In this document: piece after piece, positions 57,629-64,000 of the stretch
Position numbering within the stretch: position 1 is the stretch's first letter
Layout of the letters: every line of letters begins with the position of its first letter
Assembly: GCF_007679325.1 (NCBI RefSeq)
Contig: NZ_VEGI01000001.1
Location: 1,364,001-1,428,000, forward strand
From: Arthrobacter sp. U41
GTDB taxonomy: Bacteria > Actinomycetota > Actinomycetes > Actinomycetales > Micrococcaceae
DNA length: 64,000 bases
Direction: 5' to 3'
Translations under genes and position numbers: made by a program
Notes under the pieces: generated by a model
Seen by the model: only the letters and a program-made list of their open reading frames with translations
The model's database searches: none
What the model was told of the DNA's origin: nothing

Positions 57629-58069
57629 ATGACACTCAACATCCAGATCGCCGTCGACTGCCGGAACCCGCATGAACTCGCCGATTGGTGGGCCGAAACC
57701 CTCGAATGGGCCGTGGAGCCGCAGGACGAGTCCTTCATCCGCTCCATGATCGCGCAGGGCTTCGCCACGGAGGCCGAGACCACTATCCACAACGGCCATC
57801 TTGTGTGGGGTGCCGGGGCCGCCATCCGCCCGCCCGAGGAACTCGACGCCAAACCGCCTGCCCGCCGCATCCTCTTCCAGACGGTCCCGGAGGAGAAGAC
57901 CATCAAGAACCGGATCCACTGGGACGTCAACCTGGCCGGCGCGGACAAGGACCAGGCGCGCGCCGCCCTCGAGGCCCGCGGCGCCACGTTCCTCTGGAGC
58001 GCCAGCCAGGGCCCGCATTCCTGGCACACCATGGCGGACCCGGAAGGCAACGAGTTCTGCATCAGCTGA
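57629..58069 (+). CDS. VOC/glyoxalase-like domain protein
   Basis: A 146-aa protein. NIQIAVDCRNPHELADWWAETLEW and NRIHWDVNLAGADKDQARAALEARG are the two paired VOC module openings, and ADPEGNEFCIS the conserved end. It most resembles the glyoxalase-like branch often found as single genes in actinobacteria. Reaction is unknown. It lies upstream of menB (21 nt), so it may be transcribed with the menaquinone genes without belonging to the pathway. Confidence 0.8.
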   Translation: MTLNIQIAVDCRNPHELADWWAETLEWAVEPQDESFIRSMIAQGFATEAETTIHNGHLVWGAGAAIRPPEELDAKPPARRILFQTVPEEKTIKNRIHWDVNLAGADKDQARAALEARGATFLWSASQGPHSWHTMADPEGNEFCIS

Positions 58070-58090
58070 GGCGATTACTAGACTCGGACT

Positions 58091-59044
58091 GTGAGCAACG
58101 AAATCCCCGCCAAGGTATCCGACGTCTTTGACCCCACCCGCTGGCGCACTGTGTCCGGCTTCGACGATTTCCAGGACATGACCTACCACCGGCAGGTGGA
58201 GCGTTCCGCGGACGGCACCGTGGTGCGGGACCTGCCCACGGTACGTATAGCCTTCAACCGGCCCGAGGTGCGCAACGCCTTCCGCCCCGGCACCGTGGAC
58301 GAGCTGTACCGCGCCATGGACCACGCCCGGATGACCCCGGATGTGGCCACCGTGCTGCTCACCGGCAACGGCCCCTCCGCCAAGGACGGCGGCCACTCGT
58401 TCTGCTCCGGCGGGGACCAGCGGATCCGCGGCAGGGACGGGTACCGGTACGCAGAGGGTGAGACCCAGGAGAGCATCGACCCCGCGCGGGCCGGCCGGCT
58501 GCACATCCTGGAGGTCCAGCGGCTCATGCGCACCATGCCCAAGGTGGTCATCGCCGTCGTCAATGGCTGGGCCGCCGGCGGCGGGCACTCCCTCCACGTC
58601 GTGTCGGACCTCACCATCGCCTCCCGCGAGCACGGCAAATTCAAGCAGACCGACGCCACCGTGGGCAGCTTCGACGCCGGCTACGGCTCTGCGCTGCTGG
58701 CCCGCCAGATCGGCCAGAAGGCCGCAAGGGAGATCTTCTTCCTGGCCCGGGAGTACTCGGCCGAGGACATGGTCCGGATGGGTGCCGTCAACGAGGCCGT
58801 GGACCACGAGCGGCTCGAGGACGTGGCGCTGGAATACGCCGCCGACATCGCCCGGCAGTCCCCGCAGGCTATCCGGATGCTCAAGTTCGCGTTCAACCTC
58901 GCCGACGACGGCCTGGCCGGCCAGCAGGTCTTCGCCGGCGAAGCCACCCGGCTGGCGTACATGACGGACGAGGCGGTGGAGGGCAAGGAAGCCTTCCTGG
59001 AGAAGCGCGATCCGGACTGGTCCAGCTTCCCCTACTACTTCTAG
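58091..59044 (+). CDS. menB: 1,4-dihydroxy-2-naphthoyl-CoA synthase
   Basis: A 317-aa crotonase-fold enzyme that closes the naphthoate ring in menaquinone synthesis. Motifs: YHRQVERSADGTVVRDLPTVRIAF (long N-terminal actinobacterial form), FCSGGDQRIRGRDGYRY (oxyanion hole and active-site Asp/Arg) and VNGWAAGGGHSLHVVSDLTIA, then KQTDATVGSFDAGYGS. The start is GTG at 58091. It is followed 9 nt later by menE. Confidence 0.95.
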   Translation: MSNEIPAKVSDVFDPTRWRTVSGFDDFQDMTYHRQVERSADGTVVRDLPTVRIAFNRPEVRNAFRPGTVDELYRAMDHARMTPDVATVLLTGNGPSAKDGGHSFCSGGDQRIRGRDGYRYAEGETQESIDPARAGRLHILEVQRLMRTMPKVVIAVVNGWAAGGGHSLHVVSDLTIASREHGKFKQTDATVGSFDAGYGSALLARQIGQKAAREIFFLAREYSAEDMVRMGAVNEAVDHERLEDVALEYAADIARQSPQAIRMLKFAFNLADDGLAGQQVFAGEATRLAYMTDEAVEGKEAFLEKRDPDWSSFPYYF

Positions 59045-59053
59045 GGCGATCAC

Positions 59054-60202
59054 GTGACTGCTGTGAACATCGAGCCTGCGCTCAAGGCGCTCGCGGACGC
59101 CCTCCACGGTGAGGGCCCCGCCGTCGAACTGTCCGCCGACGCCGACGGCAACGTGGTGGTCACCACCATCGAAACGCCGGGCTATGAGGACGCCGCGGTG
59201 GTGGTGCGCACCTCGGGCTCCACCGGCACACCCAAGGCGACGGTCCTCAGCGTGGACGCCCTGGCGGCGTCCTCCGTGGCCACCGCGTTCGCGCTCAAGG
59301 GCGAGGGCCAGTGGCTGCTGGCGCTGCCCGTGCAGTATGTGGCCGGGGTGCAGGTCCTGGTGCGCTCGCTGTTCGCGGGCACCCGGCCGTGGGCGATGGA
59401 CATGTCCAATGGGTTCACTCCTGAGGCGTTCACCGCCGCGGCCCTGGAGCTGACGGACAAGATCCGCTTCACCTCGCTGGTGCCCACCCAGCTGCAGCGG
59501 CTGCTGGACGCGCCGTCGGCCGAGACCCTGGCCGTGCTGCGGCGCTTCAACGCCATCCTGCTCGGCGGCGGCCCTGCCTCGCCCGGACTGCTTGCCGCCG
59601 CCCGCGACGCCGGCGCCCGCGTGATCACCACCTACGGCTCGGCGGAGACCTGCGGCGGCTGCGTGTACGGCGGCTTCCCGCTCGAGGACGTGCTGGCCCG
59701 GGTGGACGGCGACGGCAGGATCCTGGTCGGCGGCGCCACCCTCGCCGCCGGCTACCTCGGCGACCCCGGGCTCACAGCCGATACCTTCTTCGAGGAGGAC
59801 GGTGTCCGCTGGTACCGCACCAGCGATCTCGGCTCCATCGACGCCACCGGGAAGCTGACCGTTCTGGGCCGGGCCGACGACGTCGTCATCACCGGCGGCG
59901 TGAAAGTCTCCGCCGCGCATGTGCAGGCGGAGCTTGAGCGGCTCGACGGCGTGCAAGCCGCCTTTGTCGCCGGGGTTCCGTCCGCCGAATGGGGCCAGGC
60001 CCTCGCCGCGTACGTGGCGCTGGCCGACAGCTCCCCGCAGGGCATCGCAGGCTTCACCGCCGGCGCAGCTTGGGCGCCGGCGCTGGGCGTCTTAGCCCCG
60101 AAGACCGTCCTGGCTGCCGGCGAACTGCTTATGCTGCCGAACGGGAAACCCGACCGGCTGGCCATGACGGTTCGGCTCACCGAGCTCCATCAGGGAAAAT
60201 AG
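59054..60202 (+). CDS. menE: o-succinylbenzoate-CoA ligase
   Basis: A 382-aa short ANL ligase (GTG start) that activates o-succinylbenzoate with ATP and CoA, supplying MenB. The P-loop is VVVRTSGSTGTPKATVLS, and WYRTSDLGSIDATGKL with LGRADDVVITGGVKVSAAHV covers the hinge. The catalytic Lys lies in LPNGKPDRLAM near the C-terminus. It is shorter than the E. coli enzyme, as is common in actinobacteria. Operon order is menB-menE-menA. Confidence 0.94.
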   Translation: MTAVNIEPALKALADALHGEGPAVELSADADGNVVVTTIETPGYEDAAVVVRTSGSTGTPKATVLSVDALAASSVATAFALKGEGQWLLALPVQYVAGVQVLVRSLFAGTRPWAMDMSNGFTPEAFTAAALELTDKIRFTSLVPTQLQRLLDAPSAETLAVLRRFNAILLGGGPASPGLLAAARDAGARVITTYGSAETCGGCVYGGFPLEDVLARVDGDGRILVGGATLAAGYLGDPGLTADTFFEEDGVRWYRTSDLGSIDATGKLTVLGRADDVVITGGVKVSAAHVQAELERLDGVQAAFVAGVPSAEWGQALAAYVALADSSPQGIAGFTAGAAWAPALGVLAPKTVLAAGELLMLPNGKPDRLAMTVRLTELHQGK

Positions 60203-60250
60203 AACAGCCGGGCACTCCCGGTTGAACCAAACCAACACGAGGTACTCAAC

Positions 60251-61132
60251 GTGGCAACAGCCGCTCAATGGATCCAAGGCGCCCGACTGCGCACCCTGCC
60301 GGCCGCGATCGCGCCTGTCCTGATCGGTACGGCGGCCGCGTACGAGATGGACGCATTCCTGCCGCTCCACGCCGTGCTGGCCGCGCTGGTGGCCCTGCTC
60401 CTGCAGGTCGGCGTGAACTACGCCAACGACTATTCGGACGGCATCCGGGGCACGGACGAGGACCGCGTGGGCCCGCTCCGGCTGGTCGGCTCCGGCGCGG
60501 CGAAGCCCGAGCACGTCAAGTACGCCGCCTTCTCCGCGTTCGGGCTGGCGATGGTCTGCGGCCTGGCGCTGGTGATCCTCTCACAGACGTGGTGGCTGAT
60601 CCTGGTGGGCATCGGCTGCGTCCTCGCGGCGTGGGGCTATACGGGCGGGAAGAACCCCTACGGCTACATGGGCCTGGGCGATCTGTTCGTGTTTGTGTTC
60701 TTCGGCCTTGTGGCCACGCTCGGCACGACCTACACGCAGGCCGGCCAGATCAGCCTCGCCGCCATCATCGGCGCCATCGGCACCGGCCTCATCGCCTGCG
60801 CCCTGCTCATGGCCAACAACGTCCGCGATATCCCCACCGACCGGAAGGCCGGGAAGAAGACCCTGGCCGTGCGGCTCGGCGACAAGCACGCGCGGGAAAG
60901 CTACGTGCTGATGCTCGCCGTCGCCATCCTGCTGCCGATCGTCTTGGCTCCGACCCGGCCGTGGATGCTGATTGTGCTGCTGCTGATCCCGGCCAGCCTG
61001 ATGCCGTCCTGGCTGATGATTTCCGGCCGACGCCGAAAGAGCCTCATCCCGGTGCTCAAGCAGACAGGGCTGATCAATCTCGGGTATGCGCTGCTGTTCT
61101 CCCTGGGCCTGGTGCTGAGCCACGGGTTCTAG
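60251..61132 (+). CDS. menA: 1,4-dihydroxy-2-naphthoate polyprenyltransferase
   Basis: A 293-aa UbiA-family prenyltransferase (GTG start) with about eight or nine helices. The aspartate-rich motifs are NYANDYSDGIRGTDEDR and VRDIPTDRKAGKKTLAVRLG, which bind the polyprenyl diphosphate and Mg2+. It attaches the isoprenoid tail to form demethylmenaquinone at the membrane. It lies 48 nt after menE. The final methylation gene (menG/ubiE) is not in the window. Confidence 0.94.
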   Translation: MATAAQWIQGARLRTLPAAIAPVLIGTAAAYEMDAFLPLHAVLAALVALLLQVGVNYANDYSDGIRGTDEDRVGPLRLVGSGAAKPEHVKYAAFSAFGLAMVCGLALVILSQTWWLILVGIGCVLAAWGYTGGKNPYGYMGLGDLFVFVFFGLVATLGTTYTQAGQISLAAIIGAIGTGLIACALLMANNVRDIPTDRKAGKKTLAVRLGDKHARESYVLMLAVAILLPIVLAPTRPWMLIVLLLIPASLMPSWLMISGRRRKSLIPVLKQTGLINLGYALLFSLGLVLSHGF

Positions 61133-61206
61133 GGGCGCTTCCGGCGGGGCCGCGGGGTTTCGCGGTCGTTTTCCCGGACGCGCGCCGTACGCCAGCTTTT
61201 GGGAAG

Positions 61207-61515
61207 CTACGCGTCCTTCGGGCGGCGGTCCGTATGGACTGTGATGTCCGGGTGCTCATCGACGAGACGGTCTTCGGCGTCGGCGTCGTCCACTTCCCCG
61301 GCGCTGCGCATCGGCTTGGCCTTGCCCGAGAAACGGTGGTGCAGTGATGCGGCGGCGGCGTCGCGCTGCTTCTGGAAGAAGAGGAAGCTGATCGCGAAGG
61401 CCATCATTCCCGCGCACAGGACGGCCAGCAGCCACCCGAGCTCCAGGTAGACGAACAGGGCGAACAAGGGCACAAAGAGCGCCAGCCGGATCAGGGAGTA
61501 TTTCAGGAAAGCCAC
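61207..61515 (-). CDS. DUF4229-domain membrane protein
   Basis: A 102-aa protein with two N-terminal transmembrane helices (RLALFVPLFALFVYLELGWL and LAVLCAGMMAFAISFLFF) and a charged C-terminal tail (GEVDDADAEDRLVDEHPDI). This is the typical layout of DUF4229, an actinobacterial family of unknown function often near menA or cytochrome c genes. It converges on menA. Confidence 0.82.
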   Translation of the reverse strand: MAFLKYSLIRLALFVPLFALFVYLELGWLLAVLCAGMMAFAISFLFFQKQRDAAAASLHHRFSGKAKPMRSAGEVDDADAEDRLVDEHPDITVHTDRRPKDA

Positions 61516-61665
61516 CCTCCAAGTTTAGCCGCCCGGCGTCGTCCCGGCCCACCGAGGCCCGCGTCCTGCCGTCTACCGCCCCAACTGCGGCGCCCCACCA
61601 TGCATTCCTCGGGCACCTGCCCACCGGGAGAAGCCGGAGAGTCCCCCGGAGGCTAGACTAATTAC

Positions 61666-62091
61666 ATGCTCCGTGTAGTGGTTGTTGTCGCCGTCATCGT
61701 CGTGTTCGTCTACGGGCTCGTCGACGTGATCCGCACTGACCCTCGCGAGACCAAGGGCATCTCCAAGCCGGCATGGATTGTGGTGCAGATTGTCCTTCCG
61801 GTGATCGGGGCCATCCTGTGGTTCCTCATCGGCCGCCCCCGCGGCACCAGCCCCGCGCGCGCCGCCTACAGCCACCCCATCGCTCCCGACGACGACCCCG
61901 AATTCCTGCGCAATCTCGAACTCCGTCGCCGCCAGCAGGCCGAGGCCGACCGGATCAAGAAGCTCAAGGACGAGCTGGACGCCAAGGAACAGAAGCTCGA
62001 CGACGGTAAGGGCACCCCGGGCACGCAGGCCTCCGAGTCGGGCGAAGCCTCCGGCAGCGGCGACGCGCAGGGCACCGACGAGGTCAAGTAG
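61666..62091 (+). CDS. PLDc_N-domain membrane protein
   Basis: A 141-aa protein: helix 1 at residues 3-20, a short loop with DVIRTDPRETKG, helix 2 (WIVVQIVLPVIGAILWFLIG) and a hydrophilic tail with a coiled-coil-like segment (EADRIKKLKDELDAKEQKLDD), ending in Ser/Gly/Glu repeats. The first 60 residues match the phospholipase D N-terminal domain without any catalytic HKD domain. Function is unknown. It lies between two opposite or separate units and has its own promoter space of 150 bp. Confidence 0.8.
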   Translation: MLRVVVVVAVIVVFVYGLVDVIRTDPRETKGISKPAWIVVQIVLPVIGAILWFLIGRPRGTSPARAAYSHPIAPDDDPEFLRNLELRRRQQAEADRIKKLKDELDAKEQKLDDGKGTPGTQASESGEASGSGDAQGTDEVK

Positions 62092-62230
62092 CATCCGACC
62101 GGCGCCTCACGGCACCCGTTATCCTTTTCGCGGCCGCTCACAGGGTCCTCTCTTCGCTCTCACAGGTCCTCTCCTCCCCCACACTGTGGATAACCGCCGA
62201 GTCACCTCGTAACGGGCGCAGAATGCCCGT

Positions 62231-63211
62231 ATGCGCCAGCCCAGCGAGCTTCCCCCGCAGCTTCGCAACCAGCCCTTCACCGTGGCCGAGGCCCGCGCCG
62301 CCGGGCTGAGCCGACGCCGAACCCGGGCCCGGGATTTCGCCAGACCCTGCCACGGCGTGCGCATCCCGGCAACCACCCAGAATGGCCTGATGGAACGGTT
62401 GCGCGCACTGACTGCTGTGACCGGCGCTATCGTAAGCTACCTGTCTGCGGCGGTGCTTTGGGGCTTCCCCCTGCCGGCTTCACTGGCGAACGTGGCTGTC
62501 GTGCACCTGACGAGTGATCCGGGTAGGCGGTCCGTGCGCTACAAGGATGTCGTGGGCCATCAGCAGTCGCTCGAACCGGACGAGATCGTGGCCGGGGTCT
62601 GGGTGAGCTGCACGTCCCCACTGCGGACGTGGTTCGATCTCGCCGGCACACTGAGCCTCGATGATCTGGTGATGGCCGGCGACTTTCTGCTGCGCCGGAG
62701 GAACCCGCTGACCACGGTCCATGCCCTGGACGCGTTCCTCGCCGGGAAACGGGGCAAGCCGGGCTACCGGCGTGCCCTGCGTGCCCGGGCCCTGATGCGC
62801 GCCAACACGGACTCACCCAAAGAGACGGAACTCCGGCTGCTCCTGACTCGCTATGGTCTGCCGGAGCCCGGGATCAATGTGCCGATTTTCGGCGAGACCG
62901 GTTGCTGGATCCAGGACCCGGATCTCTCCTACGAGCGGGAGAAGGTCGCGATCCAGTACGACGGCGGGCATCACGCTAATCCGGCGCAGCGCCGCAGCGA
63001 CATCTTTCGAGATGAAAACGCCAGGGAGGCCGGGTGGCGCGTTGTCGTCTTGACGCAGACGGACCTGGACCCGCTGGCACCCGGCATGCCGCCGACTGCC
63101 GTGACCCGGGTGCGGGCGGCGCTGCAGGAGCGCGGTTGGAACCCGCAGCCGGCCCGGAGCCCAAGGCCTAGCGCCCCCGTCCCGCACCGACCTGACACGA
63201 ATGGCCGCTAA
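62231..63211 (+). CDS. AbiEi-like N-terminal / DUF559 nuclease-like C-terminal protein
   Basis: A 326-aa cytoplasmic protein. The first 60 residues (QPFTVAEARAAGLSRRRTRARDF) resemble the winged-helix start of AbiEi-type antitoxin-related proteins; residues 205-300 resemble DUF559/Vsr-like endonuclease folds (TELRLLLTRYGLPEPGINVPI, with YEREKVAIQYDGGHH and an Asp/Glu set). Such single proteins are widespread in actinobacteria and uncharacterised. No partner toxin gene is adjacent. Its last codons, TGACACGAATGGCCGC with TAA, lie within a dispersed palindrome, so the repeat supplies the C-terminus DTNGR and stop. Confidence 0.72.
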   Translation: MRQPSELPPQLRNQPFTVAEARAAGLSRRRTRARDFARPCHGVRIPATTQNGLMERLRALTAVTGAIVSYLSAAVLWGFPLPASLANVAVVHLTSDPGRRSVRYKDVVGHQQSLEPDEIVAGVWVSCTSPLRTWFDLAGTLSLDDLVMAGDFLLRRRNPLTTVHALDAFLAGKRGKPGYRRALRARALMRANTDSPKETELRLLLTRYGLPEPGINVPIFGETGCWIQDPDLSYEREKVAIQYDGGHHANPAQRRSDIFRDENAREAGWRVVVLTQTDLDPLAPGMPPTAVTRVRAALQERGWNPQPARSPRPSAPVPHRPDTNGR

Positions 63212-63372
63212 ACGGGTCGGTTTAGCGGCCACTTGTGGCAAATCGACGAAGAGAGTCGGCCGCCCGGCCACCCATCTGACACGAATGGCCGCTAAGCGGA
63301 CCCCGTGGTTACCCATCTGACACGAATGGCCGCTAACGGGTCGGTTAAGCGGCCACTTGTGGCGAATCGATG
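63191..63372. repeat. Three-copy array of the GAATGGCCGCTAA palindrome
   Basis: Unit 1 (63191-63249) has arms GACACGAATGGCCGC-TAAAC and GTTTAGCGGCCAC-TTGTGGC around GGGTCG. Unit 2 (about 63272-63311) has only the left arm (CCATCTGACACGAATGGC, CGCTAAGCGG). Unit 3 (63313-63372) is complete with CGAATCGATGAAGG. Related copies lie at 49616-49721. Unit 1 contains the stop codon of the upstream gene. Confidence 0.85.
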
Positions 63373-63391
63373 AAGGGAGTCCTCCGCCCGG

Positions 63392-64000
63392 CTACAGCCC
63401 CGAGTAGGAGTGCAAGCCGTTGAAGAACTGGTTCACGATGGTGAAGTTGAAGACCACACAGAGGTAGCCCACGATCGACAGCCAGGCCGCGCGGGTTCCG
63501 GTCCAGCCGCGGGTGGCGCGGGCGTGCAGGTAGCCGGCGTAGACCACCCAGATCACGAACGTCCAGACTTCCTTGGTGTCCCAGCCCCAGAAGCGCCCCC
63601 AGGCCTTCTCGGCCCAGATGGCGCCGAACATCAGCGTGAAGGTCCAGCCGACGAACGCGATGGCATTGATCCGGTAGGAGAGGTTCTCGAGGCTCAGCGC
63701 GGACGGGACCAGGCGCATGAAGCCCAGCTTGTCCCCGCCGCCGGCAGCGATCGTCTTCTGCCGGTGCGACTGGACCAGCTGCAGCGCGGACATCGCGAAC
63801 GTCAGGGTGAAGAGCGCGGAAGACAGAACGGCGATGGAAACGTGGATGATCAGCCAGTAGCTCTGGAGCGCGGGCACGAGGTGGCCCACCGGCGTCCAGT
63901 ACGCCACGGAGGCAGCCACCAACATGATGATCGCCAGGCCCACCACGAAGGTGCCAAGGAAGCGCAGGTCGCGCCGGACCAGGACCAGCAGGAAGACGGC
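63392..64000 (-). CDS. ccsB: Cytochrome c biogenesis protein CcsB/ResC, 5' end outside window
   Basis: The visible 202 residues form the C-terminal part of a system II cytochrome c synthesis protein. The WWD-type haem-handling motif is WGRFWGWDTKEVWTFVIWVVYAGYLHAR; a His lies in YWLIIHVSIAVLSSALFT, and several helices are clear, ending FNFTIVNQFFNGLHSYSGL. With ResB it carries haem across the membrane for attachment. The N-terminus and start are past the right edge. Confidence 0.92.
   Translation of the reverse strand, partial: AVFLLVLVRRDLRFLGTFVVGLAIIMLVAASVAYWTPVGHLVPALQSYWLIIHVSIAVLSSALFTLTFAMSALQLVQSHRQKTIAAGGGDKLGFMRLVPSALSLENLSYRINAIAFVGWTFTLMFGAIWAEKAWGRFWGWDTKEVWTFVIWVVYAGYLHARATRGWTGTRAAWLSIVGYLCVVFNFTIVNQFFNGLHSYSGL

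Overview
The window is a gene-dense, high-GC chromosomal segment from an actinobacterium. Gene content and family variants suggest a member of the Micrococcaceae close to Arthrobacter/Pseudarthrobacter. This is inferred from the split phenylacetate genes with a TetR-type regulator, the menaquinone pathway, an LCP cell-wall protein, DUF4229 and CsbD proteins, frequent GTG starts and many 4-nt gene overlaps. I see no rRNA, tRNA, CRISPR array, prophage or insertion sequence. It reads as core chromosome with short dispersed palindromic repeats.

Layout. 1-15 kb: a Tat-exported PhoX-type phosphatase (cut by the left edge), menC overlapping a GH32 gene whose nucleophile aspartate is replaced by glycine, a PAP2 phosphatase, an aminotransferase, an MFS transporter, a GAF-ANTAR regulator, a MinD-like ATPase, an MBL-fold hydrolase, and a 2-oxoacid dehydrogenase operon (E1alpha-E1beta-E2) divergent from an Lrp/AsnC regulator. 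15-20 kb: paaABCDE plus an enoyl-CoA hydratase. 20-31 kb: LCP protein, oligopeptidase, a two-gene module of a duplicated Ala/Asn-rich leader-bearing protein and a PqqD-like/M50 membrane peptidase, a GNAT enzyme, and ackA and pta separated by one small ORF. 31-38 kb: paaI, paaK, a TetR regulator, paaZ and a second thioesterase. 38-44 kb: flavohemoglobin, a sortase-anchored S1 protease, a tyrosine phosphatase and a GNAT enzyme. 44-48 kb: 3-hydroxyacyl-CoA dehydrogenase, enoyl-CoA hydratase and thiolase that complete phenylacetate degradation. 48-57 kb: pentapeptide and SRPBCC proteins, CsbD, an amino acid permease, a lipoprotein plus LGFP/L,D-transpeptidase pair, and a manganese-type ABC importer. 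57-64 kb: CPBP protease, VOC protein, menB-menE-menA, small membrane proteins, an AbiEi/DUF559-like protein and ccsB (cut by the right edge).

How it works together. Phenylacetate is activated by PaaK, epoxidised by PaaABCDE, isomerised and hydrated by the hydratases, ring-cleaved and oxidised by PaaZ, and beta-oxidised by PaaH/PaaF/PaaJ, with PaaI-type thioesterases releasing trapped CoA. Four near-identical palindromes (consensus about TTACCGAACGGTCGGTAA) precede the four paa transcription units and probably bind the TetR regulator encoded at 33.6 kb. Acetyl-CoA can leave through Pta-AckA.

The most promising undescribed element is the 23.9-27.1 kb module. The small protein carries a double-glycine-like leader and two diverged core repeats. 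The next gene, 8 nt downstream, encodes a PqqD-like domain, an HExxH membrane peptidase and an outer domain with two CxxC motifs. Four families of intergenic palindromes are also present, and two of them supply the stop codons of adjacent genes.
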